Source: Urechis unicinctus
Taxonomy: Eukaryota; Annelida; Polychaeta; Xenopneusta; Urechidae
Reading direction: 5' to 3'
Length of the DNA: 64,000 nucleotides
NCBI GenBank assembly: GCA_034190875.2
Contig: CM067343.1
Coordinates: 14,222,312 to 14,286,311 of the forward strand
The position numbers and the translations under genes were made by a program. Below the pieces are notes generated by a model. It saw nothing but the letters and a program-made list of their open reading frames with translations, searched no databases and had not been told where the DNA came from. Shown here in pieces: positions 11,881 to 24,375 of this stretch; within the stretch, counting starts at the first letter, position 1; each line of letters starts with the position of its first letter.

Positions 11881-13631
11881 ATAATCTTATGTCTTGCACA
11901 AGTTATTCACATACCTAAGTCAGTGAACACACATTCAATTGTTGGTACATGCTAATGTTATTCATCGTTACTAGGAGCAAGAGCGAATGGTCACGTGGAT
12001 GTAAGAACGCATTTTGTGCTGATGTTACGTTCCGGAATAACATCTAGGTATGCCATAAGTGATTGTTTGACCACAGGAAAAAGAATGGCGGGAATAACTC
12101 ATGATGTCGAACACAGCCTAGGTGGGAAAAACGATGCGTTTCTATTGCTATCTATGACTGCTACTTTGCCAACCGTCGGGAGCAATGAACAGTGTCGCCG
12201 TCGCAGTGAGACACTAGCGGAGATTTGGGCAGCGTTGTAATAAGGCGGGTTGAAAACCGGCCTTTTGGGTGTGCACCAACCGGTATCACGAGGGTTGAAT
12301 CGTCAAGAGATAGTTAACTCGCTTGGGGTTATGGGCTCTACGTGCGCGTAGTATCACGGGTACAACAAAGGTACGGTATTTTGATAAACCTTGTAAGATA
12401 CGCGTTACCCGTTTGGCATGATTGGGTTTAGCTATAAAGTTATCACCAGCCAAGGTAACTTGATTTTCACTTCGTAAAGCTGAGTGCACTGCCCAACAGT
12501 TCGTAACATTGCGCTTCACAAAAAGAGGGTGCCAAATTCGTTTACTTTCGACCTGTATTTAGCAGGTTCTCTCGGTGTTCCATGCAGCGGAGCGCAATTG
12601 ATGCTGCGCTAGTGCTTAATTTTCATTTATATATGCGATGCACCCGTTCTCTACAGTTTCGGCGAGCTGACTAAATCCTAATTAAGTGTTCGCAGCACCG
12701 ATTTTGTGTGCCGTCGTATTTTGCCAATATATACAATTACTGGAGCGTGGGTATCTACACTGGCATAAGTGCATGTATATCGGTGCATTAGTTTTTGAGT
12801 TTGCATCTTGGTTTACTCAGTGAGCAAACATAACTAACAGCCGCATTATACAAATATTGATCACTGTTATTCGCGGAACTTAAATCATCTCTAGAGCACT
12901 GCCGACAATCTTCCCCACATATTTATAGCACCATTACGACAATACAAGTCTGACAAAGCCGGCTCGAAAAATGTTCCAGAGCTTGAAAAAAAACGTATCC
13001 CTTAATCATAAAAACGTTCATCCCTTAATCCTTATATATATAACTTATTATGATTTTTCAAAAGTATCAATTCTCACCTCAGCTCAGAAAGAAAAGTATC
13101 ACGGACTAGTCAGAGCAGAATAGTCAAACTATAACAATGAATGAAGCTAGATGGGTACCAAAAGGTATCCAAGTAATGAAAATAACTATATGTGCACACA
13201 ACACATAGCGTCCCGTGTTGTTTAACATACACATTTATACACAGATTCCATGGCCACGGAAATTGACCAACTTTTAATATTCCACCACACGGAGCTACTA
13301 CAATTGTACAAAACCCACACTAACATCACTTCAAAAGCTCTTTATGCGGGGATCATAATACGGTAACTATCTGTACAGTTATACATTCCACAGATTATAA
13401 CACAATATACCTGCGATAGGGGAAGCTTTAACTAATTTACTACAACCGATAGATGATAAAAGAAGCAAATCTATCAAATGTACAATCCAAATATACGACT
13501 AGTGTTACAAGTAGATCACTTGTGTGAGGAATATGCTGGGGCCGGGATAGATAAATTGTCGACGTGAAGATGGCCGACAGTCGGTAGATTACTAATGATC
13601 CACTGCATATGTTTTAGCGATTGATTTTGCC
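11881..13631. other. No recognised gene; GC-richer unassigned open frames
   Basis: At about 11995-12240 (plus) and 12286-12540 (minus) two open frames of about 80 codons lie in locally GC-richer sequence. Neither shows a domain I recognise, and neither has neighbouring exons. The rest shows nothing supportable. Confidence 0.35.
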
Positions 13632-14152
13632 ACTATATATTTATATATAGAGCTATAGTCTATATATACTTATACAACATACATATATATATGTGTACCT
13701 AGCTTATGACCTATCTGAGTGCGCCCTCTTCTCTACCTCTTCCTCGAATATATTCTGCCCCTGTGTATAGAAATGGAATATAGACCCTACAAGACATATA
13801 TCCTCTCTACTCTGATAAATATATCTCTTGCTTATAGATATCTAAATATGTCTATATATCTCTACTCTACTATATCTATCTCTCTCCTCTCTATATATAT
13901 ATATCCATATATATATATATATATATCTATATATATATATATATCTATATATATATCTCTATATCTATATATATATATATCTATATATCTATATCTATAT
14001 ATATATATCTATATATATATCTCTATATCTTATATTGCTGTTATGTATTTTTATATTTCGACCGATATATATCTATATATATATATAAATATATATATAT
14101 ATACCATCTATATATATATAAGCCTATATATATATATATATATAATATATTT
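13632..14152. repeat. Imperfect TA/CTATATA microsatellite
   Basis: About 500 bases consist of TA dinucleotides interrupted by C to give CTATATAT and TCTATAT units. The Tyr/Ile-rich open frame over it is an artefact of the repeat. Confidence 0.9.
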
Positions 14153-15813
14153 ATGAATATGAATAATTATATTGCAATGTTACTGTTTTTGTATTGCGAC
14201 CGAAAAATGTGTCATGTAAAAATCAAGGGTACCATCAAGGTAACTAAGCCATAGCAATGTTATTAGCCCTCTAAACCACGATATACATCGTGCAGTGGTA
14301 TAGCCAAATTTACCTTACACGTCGGTACAACAAACGGGGTAATCAGTGACCCGTGCTGCAGATTGAAAACCCGTCACATTGCGGTTTGATTCTTTGCCAT
14401 TTCTAGCTACCCGTTACAATAAGCGCCCTGTTTCTTGCTTTACCATTTAATTGCCTGCTACACTCCTACTTGCCAACCGCAATTTGAAAATTCAGGAAAT
14501 CTGTTCCGAGCAATGTCTTTGTGTGTAAGTAACTTATTACATGACATATGTTTCGACTTGTCACTCCAAAGCATGACATGTATAGAGCTTAGATGTTGTA
14601 ATACGTGTCTGTGGGCCATGATTCTAATGTAGTTGAACGAAACTGATGTTATTGATGGCAACACAACACTGGTCTAATGGTTAACCAACACATAGATGGT
14701 ATCGAAAGCAGAAACTCCACGCTGGTGATGTATGCTGCTGTAGTGACGGTCATGCGTCATGTAGGTTATACCATGACCAATCAGAGCATGGGCCGGTTAG
14801 TCATGTGCTTAGATTGGGGTTAGTGAAATGACAGCATCGAGCCACGCCTGGGCGAGACGTTCAGTTATAAGCATATTGCATGGGCGATATAAAAAATCAT
14901 TTGGTTTTACAGAAGCGAAGCTCTTGTACGCCTTATACCATGAGAACATTGCAAATGTGAGCCTCGAGCTATTGACCGTTATGATGTGTGGTTACCCGAC
15001 GTCAGCGATCACATGTGCATCTACCCCTGTCCTCGTATTGACCACCAGACTCGGGACTGATACTGTGAACAACATGGGCATGCGGTACAAATCAAACTCA
15101 AAATTCCCCAACGCTTATGTTAAGCTACCAGACGCGATACTCAAGACTTCTACAGATGACATTCACTTAATAATAAGTCATACTTATTTGTCAATCCAAG
15201 ACTTTTTGAATTGATGTTAGTGAACAATTTGACTAGCGGTGGTAAATATATTTCAAAGTTACTTCCGGATACGATTAAGGAAATGGCTTTCACCCACCTG
15301 CGAACCTGGGAATCAGACGTCGGGAAAAACATTGTCTCTAGAAAATAAATGAAGGAAGGAATAATCTGCCGCAGGAATGCACTTATATGTGAATTAATAA
15401 CTGTTTATGAAAGCTGAACTGTATGATATCTTAATCTAGCCATATCCTGTCTTAGTGGTTTTGATCTGGTGATACAGGATCACTTGTCACGATCAGATCA
15501 GCATAGGTACCACAATGGTGCGCAAGACGATCGGATGCTACGTTATGATTACGTTATTGATATGAATGCCACCTAGAAGAGCAAGCGTGCAGCAAACGGA
15601 TGATGACAACCAGCTCCTACACATCACGCAGGTGGGTAACTATACGAGAGGTATTTGTGTTTATAAGGTTTCAAATATATAACAGGCTAATTTATGACAC
15701 CCGAACAAAACACAGATGCACGTTTCAATATTTATTGTAGCAATTTGCTGTAACTATATATGTAAGCAAAAAAATTAACAGCGATCCACTAAATTCCGCC
15801 CACACAAACTAAA
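14153..15813. other. No recognised feature
   Basis: Mixed-sequence DNA. Open frames of 60-130 codons occur on both strands (for example 14828-15214 plus) but carry no recognisable domain, and I see no splice-compatible neighbours. Confidence 0.35.
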
Positions 15814-18800
15814 CAGAGATAAATCTTTTGTGACTTTTAAAGCTTGGTTGCAGAATATTTGAGCTTAAGTGACAGCTGATGAATGTGGTACACTTCCGCA
15901 TTAATACGGCCACATATGTCTACAACAACACTGCATTCTTATCCAGGTAAACTTAAAACTGCCTGCCTGGGCGATCGCTACACAGAAGAGAAAAAACTGT
16001 CATAGTTACCTGCAACATACATGGAACCTGTAGAGAGGGATTTAAGAGTCATTTAATGTGTTTTGGGTACGCTTGATGTTTTGCGGCAACAAATATACCA
16101 GCTATTCTGACTACACCTTAATAATGTTGCTCCATTTATTTTCATTTTATTAATGGTGTGGTAATTTGGAATATATTTGTTGTGTATGGAATAATCTGTG
16201 TTGCTGTATTTCTTCGTGCTCGGTTTACTCTAAGTATAACAAAATAAGCGGAGAACTAATAACAACACTCATGTTTTCACCTTACTCCAAGGAATGGCAG
16301 CAATGGGACAAGTCATTAAGGGATTGTTCAAAGCAATAGCAATTATAATCGCCATGTGTTGCATTATAAATGATGTATGTAGGACGGCTTTGTTCATTGT
16401 ACTGGCATTTTAGATGTCTACAGCAACGTAATTATTGGTTGCGCAACAAAACGATAATCCGGACCAGAGCCTGTTTTGTGGACTTGAAATTGCCTCAACA
16501 CACAATTATCCTCCCTCCATTGTTCACCATCAAATCACCCACGCAGAGATGTAATAGAGAAGTTAATTTGGTTGTTATGTGAGACACTCACCAATCGCTG
16601 AAAACACGTCATTGTTAAGTAAACATATATCACTATTATTAGAGTCGTATTATCGACATCCGATCCTTTCAAATCGTTCAGCGCAATTCCGGCACATTTA
16701 GGCTAATACCCGTATATGCCTTGGTTGTTAACCTGCCTTTTCCCTTGATGCATATTATTTTGCAGATGACAGCTTTTGTACTTAAACACTCAATGCTTGC
16801 GTGTTTGGATTGCCAACGTTTATATATTATGTATGCACCATGTCTTTGCCTTCCCTTTGTTATGCCACAGATCAATTGCTTACCTATGCAATTATGAAAC
16901 GGTGCCATATCAAAATATAACACAAGTGGCAGCAGGACTTGTGGCAGCTTTCACTTGCAGGGAGGTTATTAAATACGGACGAGTCTGCAAATCTTAATTC
17001 GAAATGATTAATTACATCCACAGAGAAAATGATGCCAATGGAGGCTGACAATGCTCAGTCGGTACGCTATGCCATCTGTGGAATAATGGGTAGCTTTCGT
17101 ATGTTGATTGTGCTCGCCAATTTATGCACATTTCACCGCCTTGTTGCTATGAAAGTCTGCTTTGGCTTTCAATCCGTTGCTTCTTTCCCCTAGGCTCAAA
17201 CAAAGCGCTTGGCAGCAGTAAATAAGACACGAATGATGCGTTCTTGACATTAGCCAGATGTATGGTCTGCTGATGTGGCTGCAGGACACGATATTAACAC
17301 TATGTAATGAATCATAAAGGTGAGGTATCGTTGCTTTAATCAGCTACAGAATATTACTTCCGCCAATAATTGCGGCCACTAAGCTCTAGTCCTGGGTATT
17401 ATACATAAATAATTTGCAACACATCAGACTTAACATAATGTCAGAATCAATGAGAGGCTATTGTTGAATAACCACGGCCGTATTATGAAGAACTTATCAA
17501 TTATCACAGCTGAATGACGCATTGTAGTACGTGTTCCAACAAAATACAAATATATACAGCACCATTAATGTATTAAACCCCTTTACTTACCGCCTCGAAC
17601 ATCAATATCATAAACAGTTACACACCTAGATGAACACGCCTGCCCAACGGAACACCAAGTACACTTATCACAGAACTCATCTAATATATGGAAGGCGTCC
17701 TAAGCGATTACGTTGCATCCTAAAGTATTGCATATCATGCGTAAAATATAATATGATAATCTTCAAAGTAAGCGTGGATTCGAGCCGCAGGTGGCTCACT
17801 CTTCATGCGTATTTTTTTTAACGATTTTGTATGCTCCCTAATTGGACTATATAGAGATGACCGCAACGCAATTTATTTTGCTCACAGAGTAGTATATGCG
17901 ATGCGCGCCGTGCAGTCATGGTCCAGTTCAATCTAAATCACAAAGGGAGTATAGCGGAGATGGAAATTTACTGATGTCCTTACAGTTATATTTATACAAG
18001 TAAAAGAAGCGGGGAACATGACATAAAGGCGAATAACATTAAGGCATAATTGAACTACCTCCAGGTCATATCATATTATTACACGTATTTCATAGAGCAC
18101 ATGTTTATAGGTATTGGTAAATCAGTCAGCTTATATGCGCATGAAACGGTCGCTTACCTGCGCAGCAAACACGAGTTTTATACTACGATGCATGCCCTAA
18201 AGCCATCACAGCCTTATATATTTCAGACATTATATGACTACTTAAAGACTGTCTCAGGTAAACCCTTTAGGCGTTGCTGAAAAAAAATATCTTTTTCGAT
18301 TTTCCTAGCTTTACTGCGCGTTCCTATATGCAATTATGTAGCCGCATCTAAAGCGGTATGAATGCAGTAAAGCACAGGCAAAGCATCTTTTTTGACGACG
18401 CTGTGGTGATTAGCTTCATTTTACGCACCAAACTACTCTGGATTACAACATAAATGCATGTCGGCGTCGAGCCAGTGCAACGCTAATACAAACGGTCATC
18501 TAGTATTTTCCCCTATTAAGAGATTCTTATAAAGATCCAAACCTAAATCATCCACGCTATCAAAGCATGACGAGTACTTATGCAGCAGTGGAGTGTTTCA
18601 CGATCACATTTCTTTGTTCACCATCGGTATGATATAAGCTATTCAAAAATTGCGGCGACTCCAAGGATATAATGGACCCGTACCGCTCTGCAAATGAACT
18701 AACCGGGAATAACATTTGAATGGTAAAGGTGATATCGCTCAGCCTGGATAAGCTATGTCATTAAAAAAGCGCAATTTTGGGGCATTTTATAAGGACAGCG

Positions 18801-21260
18801 CCCATGTTTGCGATAACTGTCATGCGAGAAGGCAATGTATCAAAAAAACGGATTTGAACATACTGAATTTAATGGAAAAGACTTCGCTACATTGTATTTC
18901 ACAGTTTGTTGAGTTTTGTAATGGGTCATTATTTTCCAGTCATCAAAAGCTCAGCGGAAGCCATACATTGATTGGGCTGTCATGAAGTACAATATAAATA
19001 TCATAAAAGCACTTATTGGTCGACAGTTTACAGTCCAACTCAGGATAGCAATGATAGATTGTTACTATACAAGATCATGGAGATGGTAGGCGACGGCATA
19101 CCAATAAGCTACGAACAAGTTAAACGGACTGGGAATATTCGTCAACAGTTCATTTAACCATTTAGCATTTAACCATTTCTAAATCATGTTTATAAAAGAA
19201 ACAGAAGCACGCAGTCTACTTATTTTGGTCACGATACCCGTTCAAACATTGAACTTTGGAAAAATGGAATAAAAAAATCGTTGACCTTCAACAAGCATAA
19301 ATGTTTTAGCGTTAATGATCGACCTGCTGAATATGTGTATAATGCAGACGATGGGGTTCATGAGAATGTATTTTATAATTATTCCATTTGAGTGGTTTAA
19401 TAAATCCCTTCAATCATGCAATGCTCTGTTGAAAATGGTACTTTACAGAAAAATATATATAATTTCTTTTCACTTAATGTTTCATTCTAGCTCTGAATTT
19501 ATTTCCCTTTCAACATATATTTCAAATGCCGTCTTTAGGGTAAGTCATATCGGGCGATGCGGTTTGTGCAACAGTCATGTTAGCGAAGCATAGACATGTC
19601 CATGTGTAAGATATTTTATTAGTCTGAGATCGATTTCCCTGGATGTCTAGCCGGGTTACTAAACATCTGACAATGATTATACATTTTCCTACTTACTATT
19701 TCGGTCCTAAAACTCAAAGAGAGTCACTCCACATCCGACGCTACATATATCTACAAATCCAAAATGGACTCTACTATACTGTATCACACGGGTAATTTGC
19801 TTTTGTTCCAATGTAGGATTACAACACATATCTACGTAGTACCAGAGGATCTTACTTTATAAATATTAAATATTAAAAAAATTGAAAAGCGGATAGATAA
19901 TATATTATCAAGTCTGATATATTCTACTTTTTCAATATCATCTCGTTAAATGTGAATTAACCAGGATAATGAAATTTTGCTTCTGGACAATTGAGGCAGT
20001 ATTATGGATACAAAATACATGCAATTAAGACTTTTACTTAATTTGGGACAAAAGACAACGTGAAATCGAGGACTGTTATACATGCAAATAAAGAAAACGC
20101 GACCTTAGAATGACAGAAACGCGGCGTATTGAATGGATTCATGATGTAATCTACAGATGACTATTCAAGAAAAGGATCAGATATAATGAAAGTGTCGGTG
20201 TTGCTTTCTAGTTTAGGAGACAAAAGGATGATGAAAAGTTGCGAGTAAATGTTTCTCAAGATTCATCATAACTCACAGCAACACTCTCAAATCGGTGTTT
20301 CGTAAACTGCGATAATTCATTGAAAGAGGTCAACAGATACTATTTCGACGAAAGTGGCCATGACATGGTCTACTCTATGTTGAATTGTGGTTAACTTATT
20401 AACGCAAGATCGATGTATAATATCAGGTGCAGGGCGATTTATGCACTACAAAATCAATCGCCCGTTATTTGGGATAATATCTTAAAAAAGCTTTGATACA
20501 CCCGCACAACGGAATATTTTATTACTAGTCTCAGAATGATGTGTCGTTTTAACTGACATTGTCATAAAACAGCTAGTTAGCGTAATTATTGACAGCTTGT
20601 TCATACGCAAATTATTGTGGTCATGCAACTGAAACATATCTGTGCATGATACTGAAGTGATTAACACAACCAATACATGGTAATCACTATACCAATTGTT
20701 TTAATTCGCTACCCACGGTAGTACCATGTTCATGTTCACGTGTGTCATATTTGCACCAATTTTGGAATGCAAAACAGCTAGGAGATTACGATGATGGGAA
20801 ATGTTAAGGTGAATGTCATGTTTTTAGACGAGGCCTCACTAATAAAACAGGCCTAGCCCATAGGCATCCGTGTCAACCCTTCTCTCCCATTTTCCTCTTG
20901 TCCCAGTATTCACCATTTAATGTTTCACGAGTTGTGGTGTTATTTTATTATGGATTAATTAATCGTACTACGCAATCAATTTGGTCCAGATATATAATTC
21001 TAGGCTATTCGTTCGGATTTATTTTAATGATTGTCGGTTATTGCAAGAGCATATGTAGACGAGTCTGTCGAAGGACAAAACCGTTTTGCCTCAGCATAAA
21101 AAGCCTCAGTGCAAAAGCTATCATATATAATACTGATGGCAATATCGCCTGGACATGAATACAATAAAGGCTAACTATATCACAATCTAAATGTTCAACG
21201 ACGGTCCTGGATCAATGTAATGAGAAATGCCATTATGGTAAATGCAAATGCGGTGACATT
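15814..21260. repeat. Large dispersed repeat R1
   Basis: Bases of about 15814-20590 align along most of their length with repeat R2 (48087-51420), and in part with 33784-35005 and 38140-38990. Shared landmarks include the block starting GCAATTTATTTTGCTCAC near 17870, 33790 and 49785. Substitutions and small indels are frequent, so these copies are much older than the L1/L2 pair. The last part, about 20690-21260, instead matches L1. No transposase or reverse transcriptase reading frame was recognised. Confidence 0.8.
16294..16413 (+). other. 39-codon hydrophobic ORF shared by R1 and R2
   Basis: An ATG-started frame of 39 codons (MAAMGQVIK...TALFIVLAF) has an equally long counterpart in R2 at 48536-48655, with the same start, stop and no indel between them. 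It would be a single-membrane-segment peptide. Many of the differences between copies change the amino acid, which argues against protein-level constraint. It is probably a chance frame. Confidence 0.2.
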
Positions 21261-21529
21261 AAGATAAAGACCGTGGGGTTGCAAGTTTTTGGGTCAGTAT
21301 GGGGCCCTTAGACAGCGTGTGTGTCTCACGTGGCTTTTGCTTAAACATATACACTGTTTGAGTTGATAACTTCAGAAAAGACCGTCACTCCCAGTTGAAT
21401 CGGTCGTGACGGTTTCATCATTTAGGTGTGTCGCAAGCTCACCCGTGCCATTGACATATGGCTCCAAAGATATATCCAGGTTTGTATTTTTTCCAAGTTG
21501 ATAGGTGGCTAGCCCGGTTAACCATGCAT

Positions 21530-21777
<248 letters not shown>

Positions 21778-22859
21778 ACAAATACAATCATGTTTTGTTG
21801 ATTAGGAAGTGTTTTGCACTGCGCCGCTCGTCCCTTGTCTGCTAGGGACATTCACAATGCACCCTCACATATTACATGCGTGTCATATGCATTGCTGGAT
21901 TCAATATTATATCTATGCTGTCACTGTCTTTGAATCCATCCGCATCTCGAAATTGTATCTGAGGCGCCCTATGTTTGCAGTCAGCGAGCAAGTATTGTAG
22001 ATGGCTACGCAACTGTGAAGATCTTGTATGTTGATTGATGCAAAACATTTATGTGCGTTTAATATGTGCTTAGATACGGCAATTTTTTCCATAGTTGTTT
22101 TGCAAGAAATACTCGGTTGCTCTCATTTACTTACGACAGTGACTCAACTTATCGGATCGCACATAAACAGTGTTTGCACGAGCAATGTTGCTTTATGTCG
22201 CTTTGCATATGTCTTTGTGTATAACAAAAAGCCAGGAAAGATTGCTCCTCTGTTTAAAAAGATGTTATGCATATATAATTCTGATAGTGATATATGTAAA
22301 TATTGTGATAGCGAGAAGGCTGGTAGATATGGACAAGAGCGTCACTATCGTTGCTCTTGTGTGATATTCATGCGAAAGTTGATGTGTATTGTAAAATTGG
22401 TATTCCCACATAAAGGAGCAGCTTTCATCTTTTATAACTCCCATACACAAATACAGCGACCTTCGGGGGTCCCTTATTTATCGCCGTAATAACATATCGC
22501 GAGATCCATTAACTGGATCTCTGAAACTGATTTTGCACTACGTTATAAAAGTTTCCAATAACTATTGCTTGCCATGTGTGTTATTATAATTTATGATAAC
22601 AAGGAATTATGATGGAATGGAATACATTCGCGAAAGCTGACTATCCTATATAAATCTATTCGTACCTTCCTAGCCCCGGGAAATAACCCTACGACGCCAA
22701 AACGTCCTGGAAAAATGATTTGTAAAAAAAAGCGTTCAATTACAATCATATATTCTGGGTGCATCAAACAGCACCAGTAACTATCATCGATCATTCATAG
22801 TCAAAGCATTTCACCACTGGCACAGTGAAGCCTCAACATCAAATTCATACAATCTGTCA
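21778..22859. other. No recognised gene
   Basis: A 153-codon open frame at 22028-22489 (plus) starts at TTG and shows no domain or coding-like composition that I can defend. Nothing else was seen. Confidence 0.35.
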
Positions 22860-23360
22860 TCATTTATGTTTGTTTATTGTAATTGAAAACGTCAGCAATA
22901 CTTGACCGTGAGACATTGTAACTGTATCATAATAACTATGTTGTGACATTCCTCAGACACTCATCAGATGACATTTTGGTGGTTATACAGACTATTTTTG
23001 AGTACCCGTGCTGATGTTCTCATATAGATATCAAATGTAGAAGAGGTGACGATCTCAATCATATTTGCATGCTAATCCCTGGGTGAAACGTTATAGAATA
23101 ACATAAGTATACAAATAATTCTAACTACAATACAATACCTAAATATGATTTTTTTTTACGAACTGACTATTTTACTGTACTTAAACGATGAACTATGTAC
23201 GTCGGTACACCGCAACTTAACACTCCCTTTAACATTGTGAGGCATTGTAATCTCTTGCCTTAAGCGAATCAAGTATAGTATCCCTGCATGGAATATGCTT
23301 TACTGCCGTTCACAATGTTCGAAGTAAAGTTGAAGGAAGAATAGCGCTACGTTTTTAATC
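22860..23360. repeat. Diverged repeat blocks D and C
   Basis: About 22860-23100 resembles 45480-45710 (shared stretches around TGAGACA, TTCCTCA and ATCTCAATC). About 23240-23360 resembles both 41230-41340 and 45890-46020. The D-then-C order is the same here and at 45.5-46.3 kb, so these are two copies of one longer element. Confidence 0.6.
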
Positions 23361-24320
23361 ATCAATGTGTTCTTTTCATATGGCTTCAAGTTGCTCGATA
23401 TACCTTGGGCCGGAAAAAAATATTATTCTTCATTATGACAACTCACCTTTTTCCGAAATCTCAAACCAAATTAATGGTATCAACACCTGCTACTAAGCTA
23501 GAAAAACGTTAATGGGATTAGGTTTTACGGTGCCAGGATATTGGCATAACTAATCTTATTGCCATAACAAGTTGAAATATCACTACCACATTTATTAACC
23601 ATGTTGGCTGCATCATACGAAATACCACTACCTACTATTATTGTACATGCTAGAGGAAAATAGCTGCAATTTAACTGGTTTTATAAGCGTACTGCACAGC
23701 TCTCATACCACGATCAATTTACTTATCCCATGCGGCTCCACATTGGCTAAAAAAGCGATATTATTATCAGTGTAAATACATCTATTGCCAGGTTTTTTTT
23801 ATGCAAAATCTGCTGTTTCAAGAGCATTGTGAAAGTATTAGGCATTTAGTATTCTGCATTCCATGTAACGAAAGCGGACAAAAAAGATTGTATGCAAGGC
23901 AGAGCACGGACATTAATCAGCCCGCTCTCATGGTTTAGCCATGCAGGACCAGTACACACACTACATAGCTGCAATATTTTAATATCGCACAGTTGACTTC
24001 GTCACTAAGCATGAAAGCAAGTGGTGAGTGAGATACATCAATGCTCTATATTTGAATTGTGCGATTGGGCTGGTATGCCGATAGAATATTGTTAAAGGTG
24101 CATTTTATCAAAACCAATGGTATGCGGGTTTTTTTTGCTCCATTTAATAGGGCAACTCTTTTGGAACCCACATAAACCATTTTGCGGACTAGTTCAATAC
24201 TATATCGTCGATTACACCGTATCGAAATCTGTCGGTCACACCCATGTTTACAAACATAAGCACATGTCGATGGGAAAATGACGCATGCGTATTGAAGGGT
24301 CATTTGTTTACAACACATAG
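23361..24320. other. No recognised feature
   Basis: AT-rich DNA upstream of the P2X7-domain gene. An open frame on the minus strand at 24046-24318 has no recognisable domain and faces away from the gene. Confidence 0.35.
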
Positions 24321-24323
24321 TCG

Positions 24324-24331
24324 TGACGTCA
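24324..24331. promoter_or_regulatory. Palindromic CRE (TGACGTCA) in a CpG-rich start region
   Basis: A full CREB/ATF site lies 45 bases upstream of the putative ATG at 24376, in a short GC- and CpG-rich stretch (ACGCGCAGCGCAG) that stands out from its AT-rich surroundings. There is no TATA box. This fits a promoter for the plus-strand gene. Confidence 0.5.
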
Positions 24332-24375
24332 CGCGCAGCGCAGATTCGACAGAAGGTGGAAACCTTGCAGCCGAA

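Noticed and set aside
13719..14156. 145-codon Tyr/Ile/Ser-rich open frame
   Set aside because: It is the translation of an imperfect TA microsatellite.
14642..14720. tRNA-like GGTCTAATGGTTAA stretch
   Set aside because: It cannot be folded into a cloverleaf and no matching B-box is at the right distance.
17765..17800. GGATTCGAGCC resembling a tRNA B-box (possible SINE)
   Set aside because: No A-box upstream at tRNA spacing; it is simply part of repeat R1/R2.
22028..22489. 153-codon open frame
   Set aside because: No ATG start, no domain, no coding-like composition, no splice partners.
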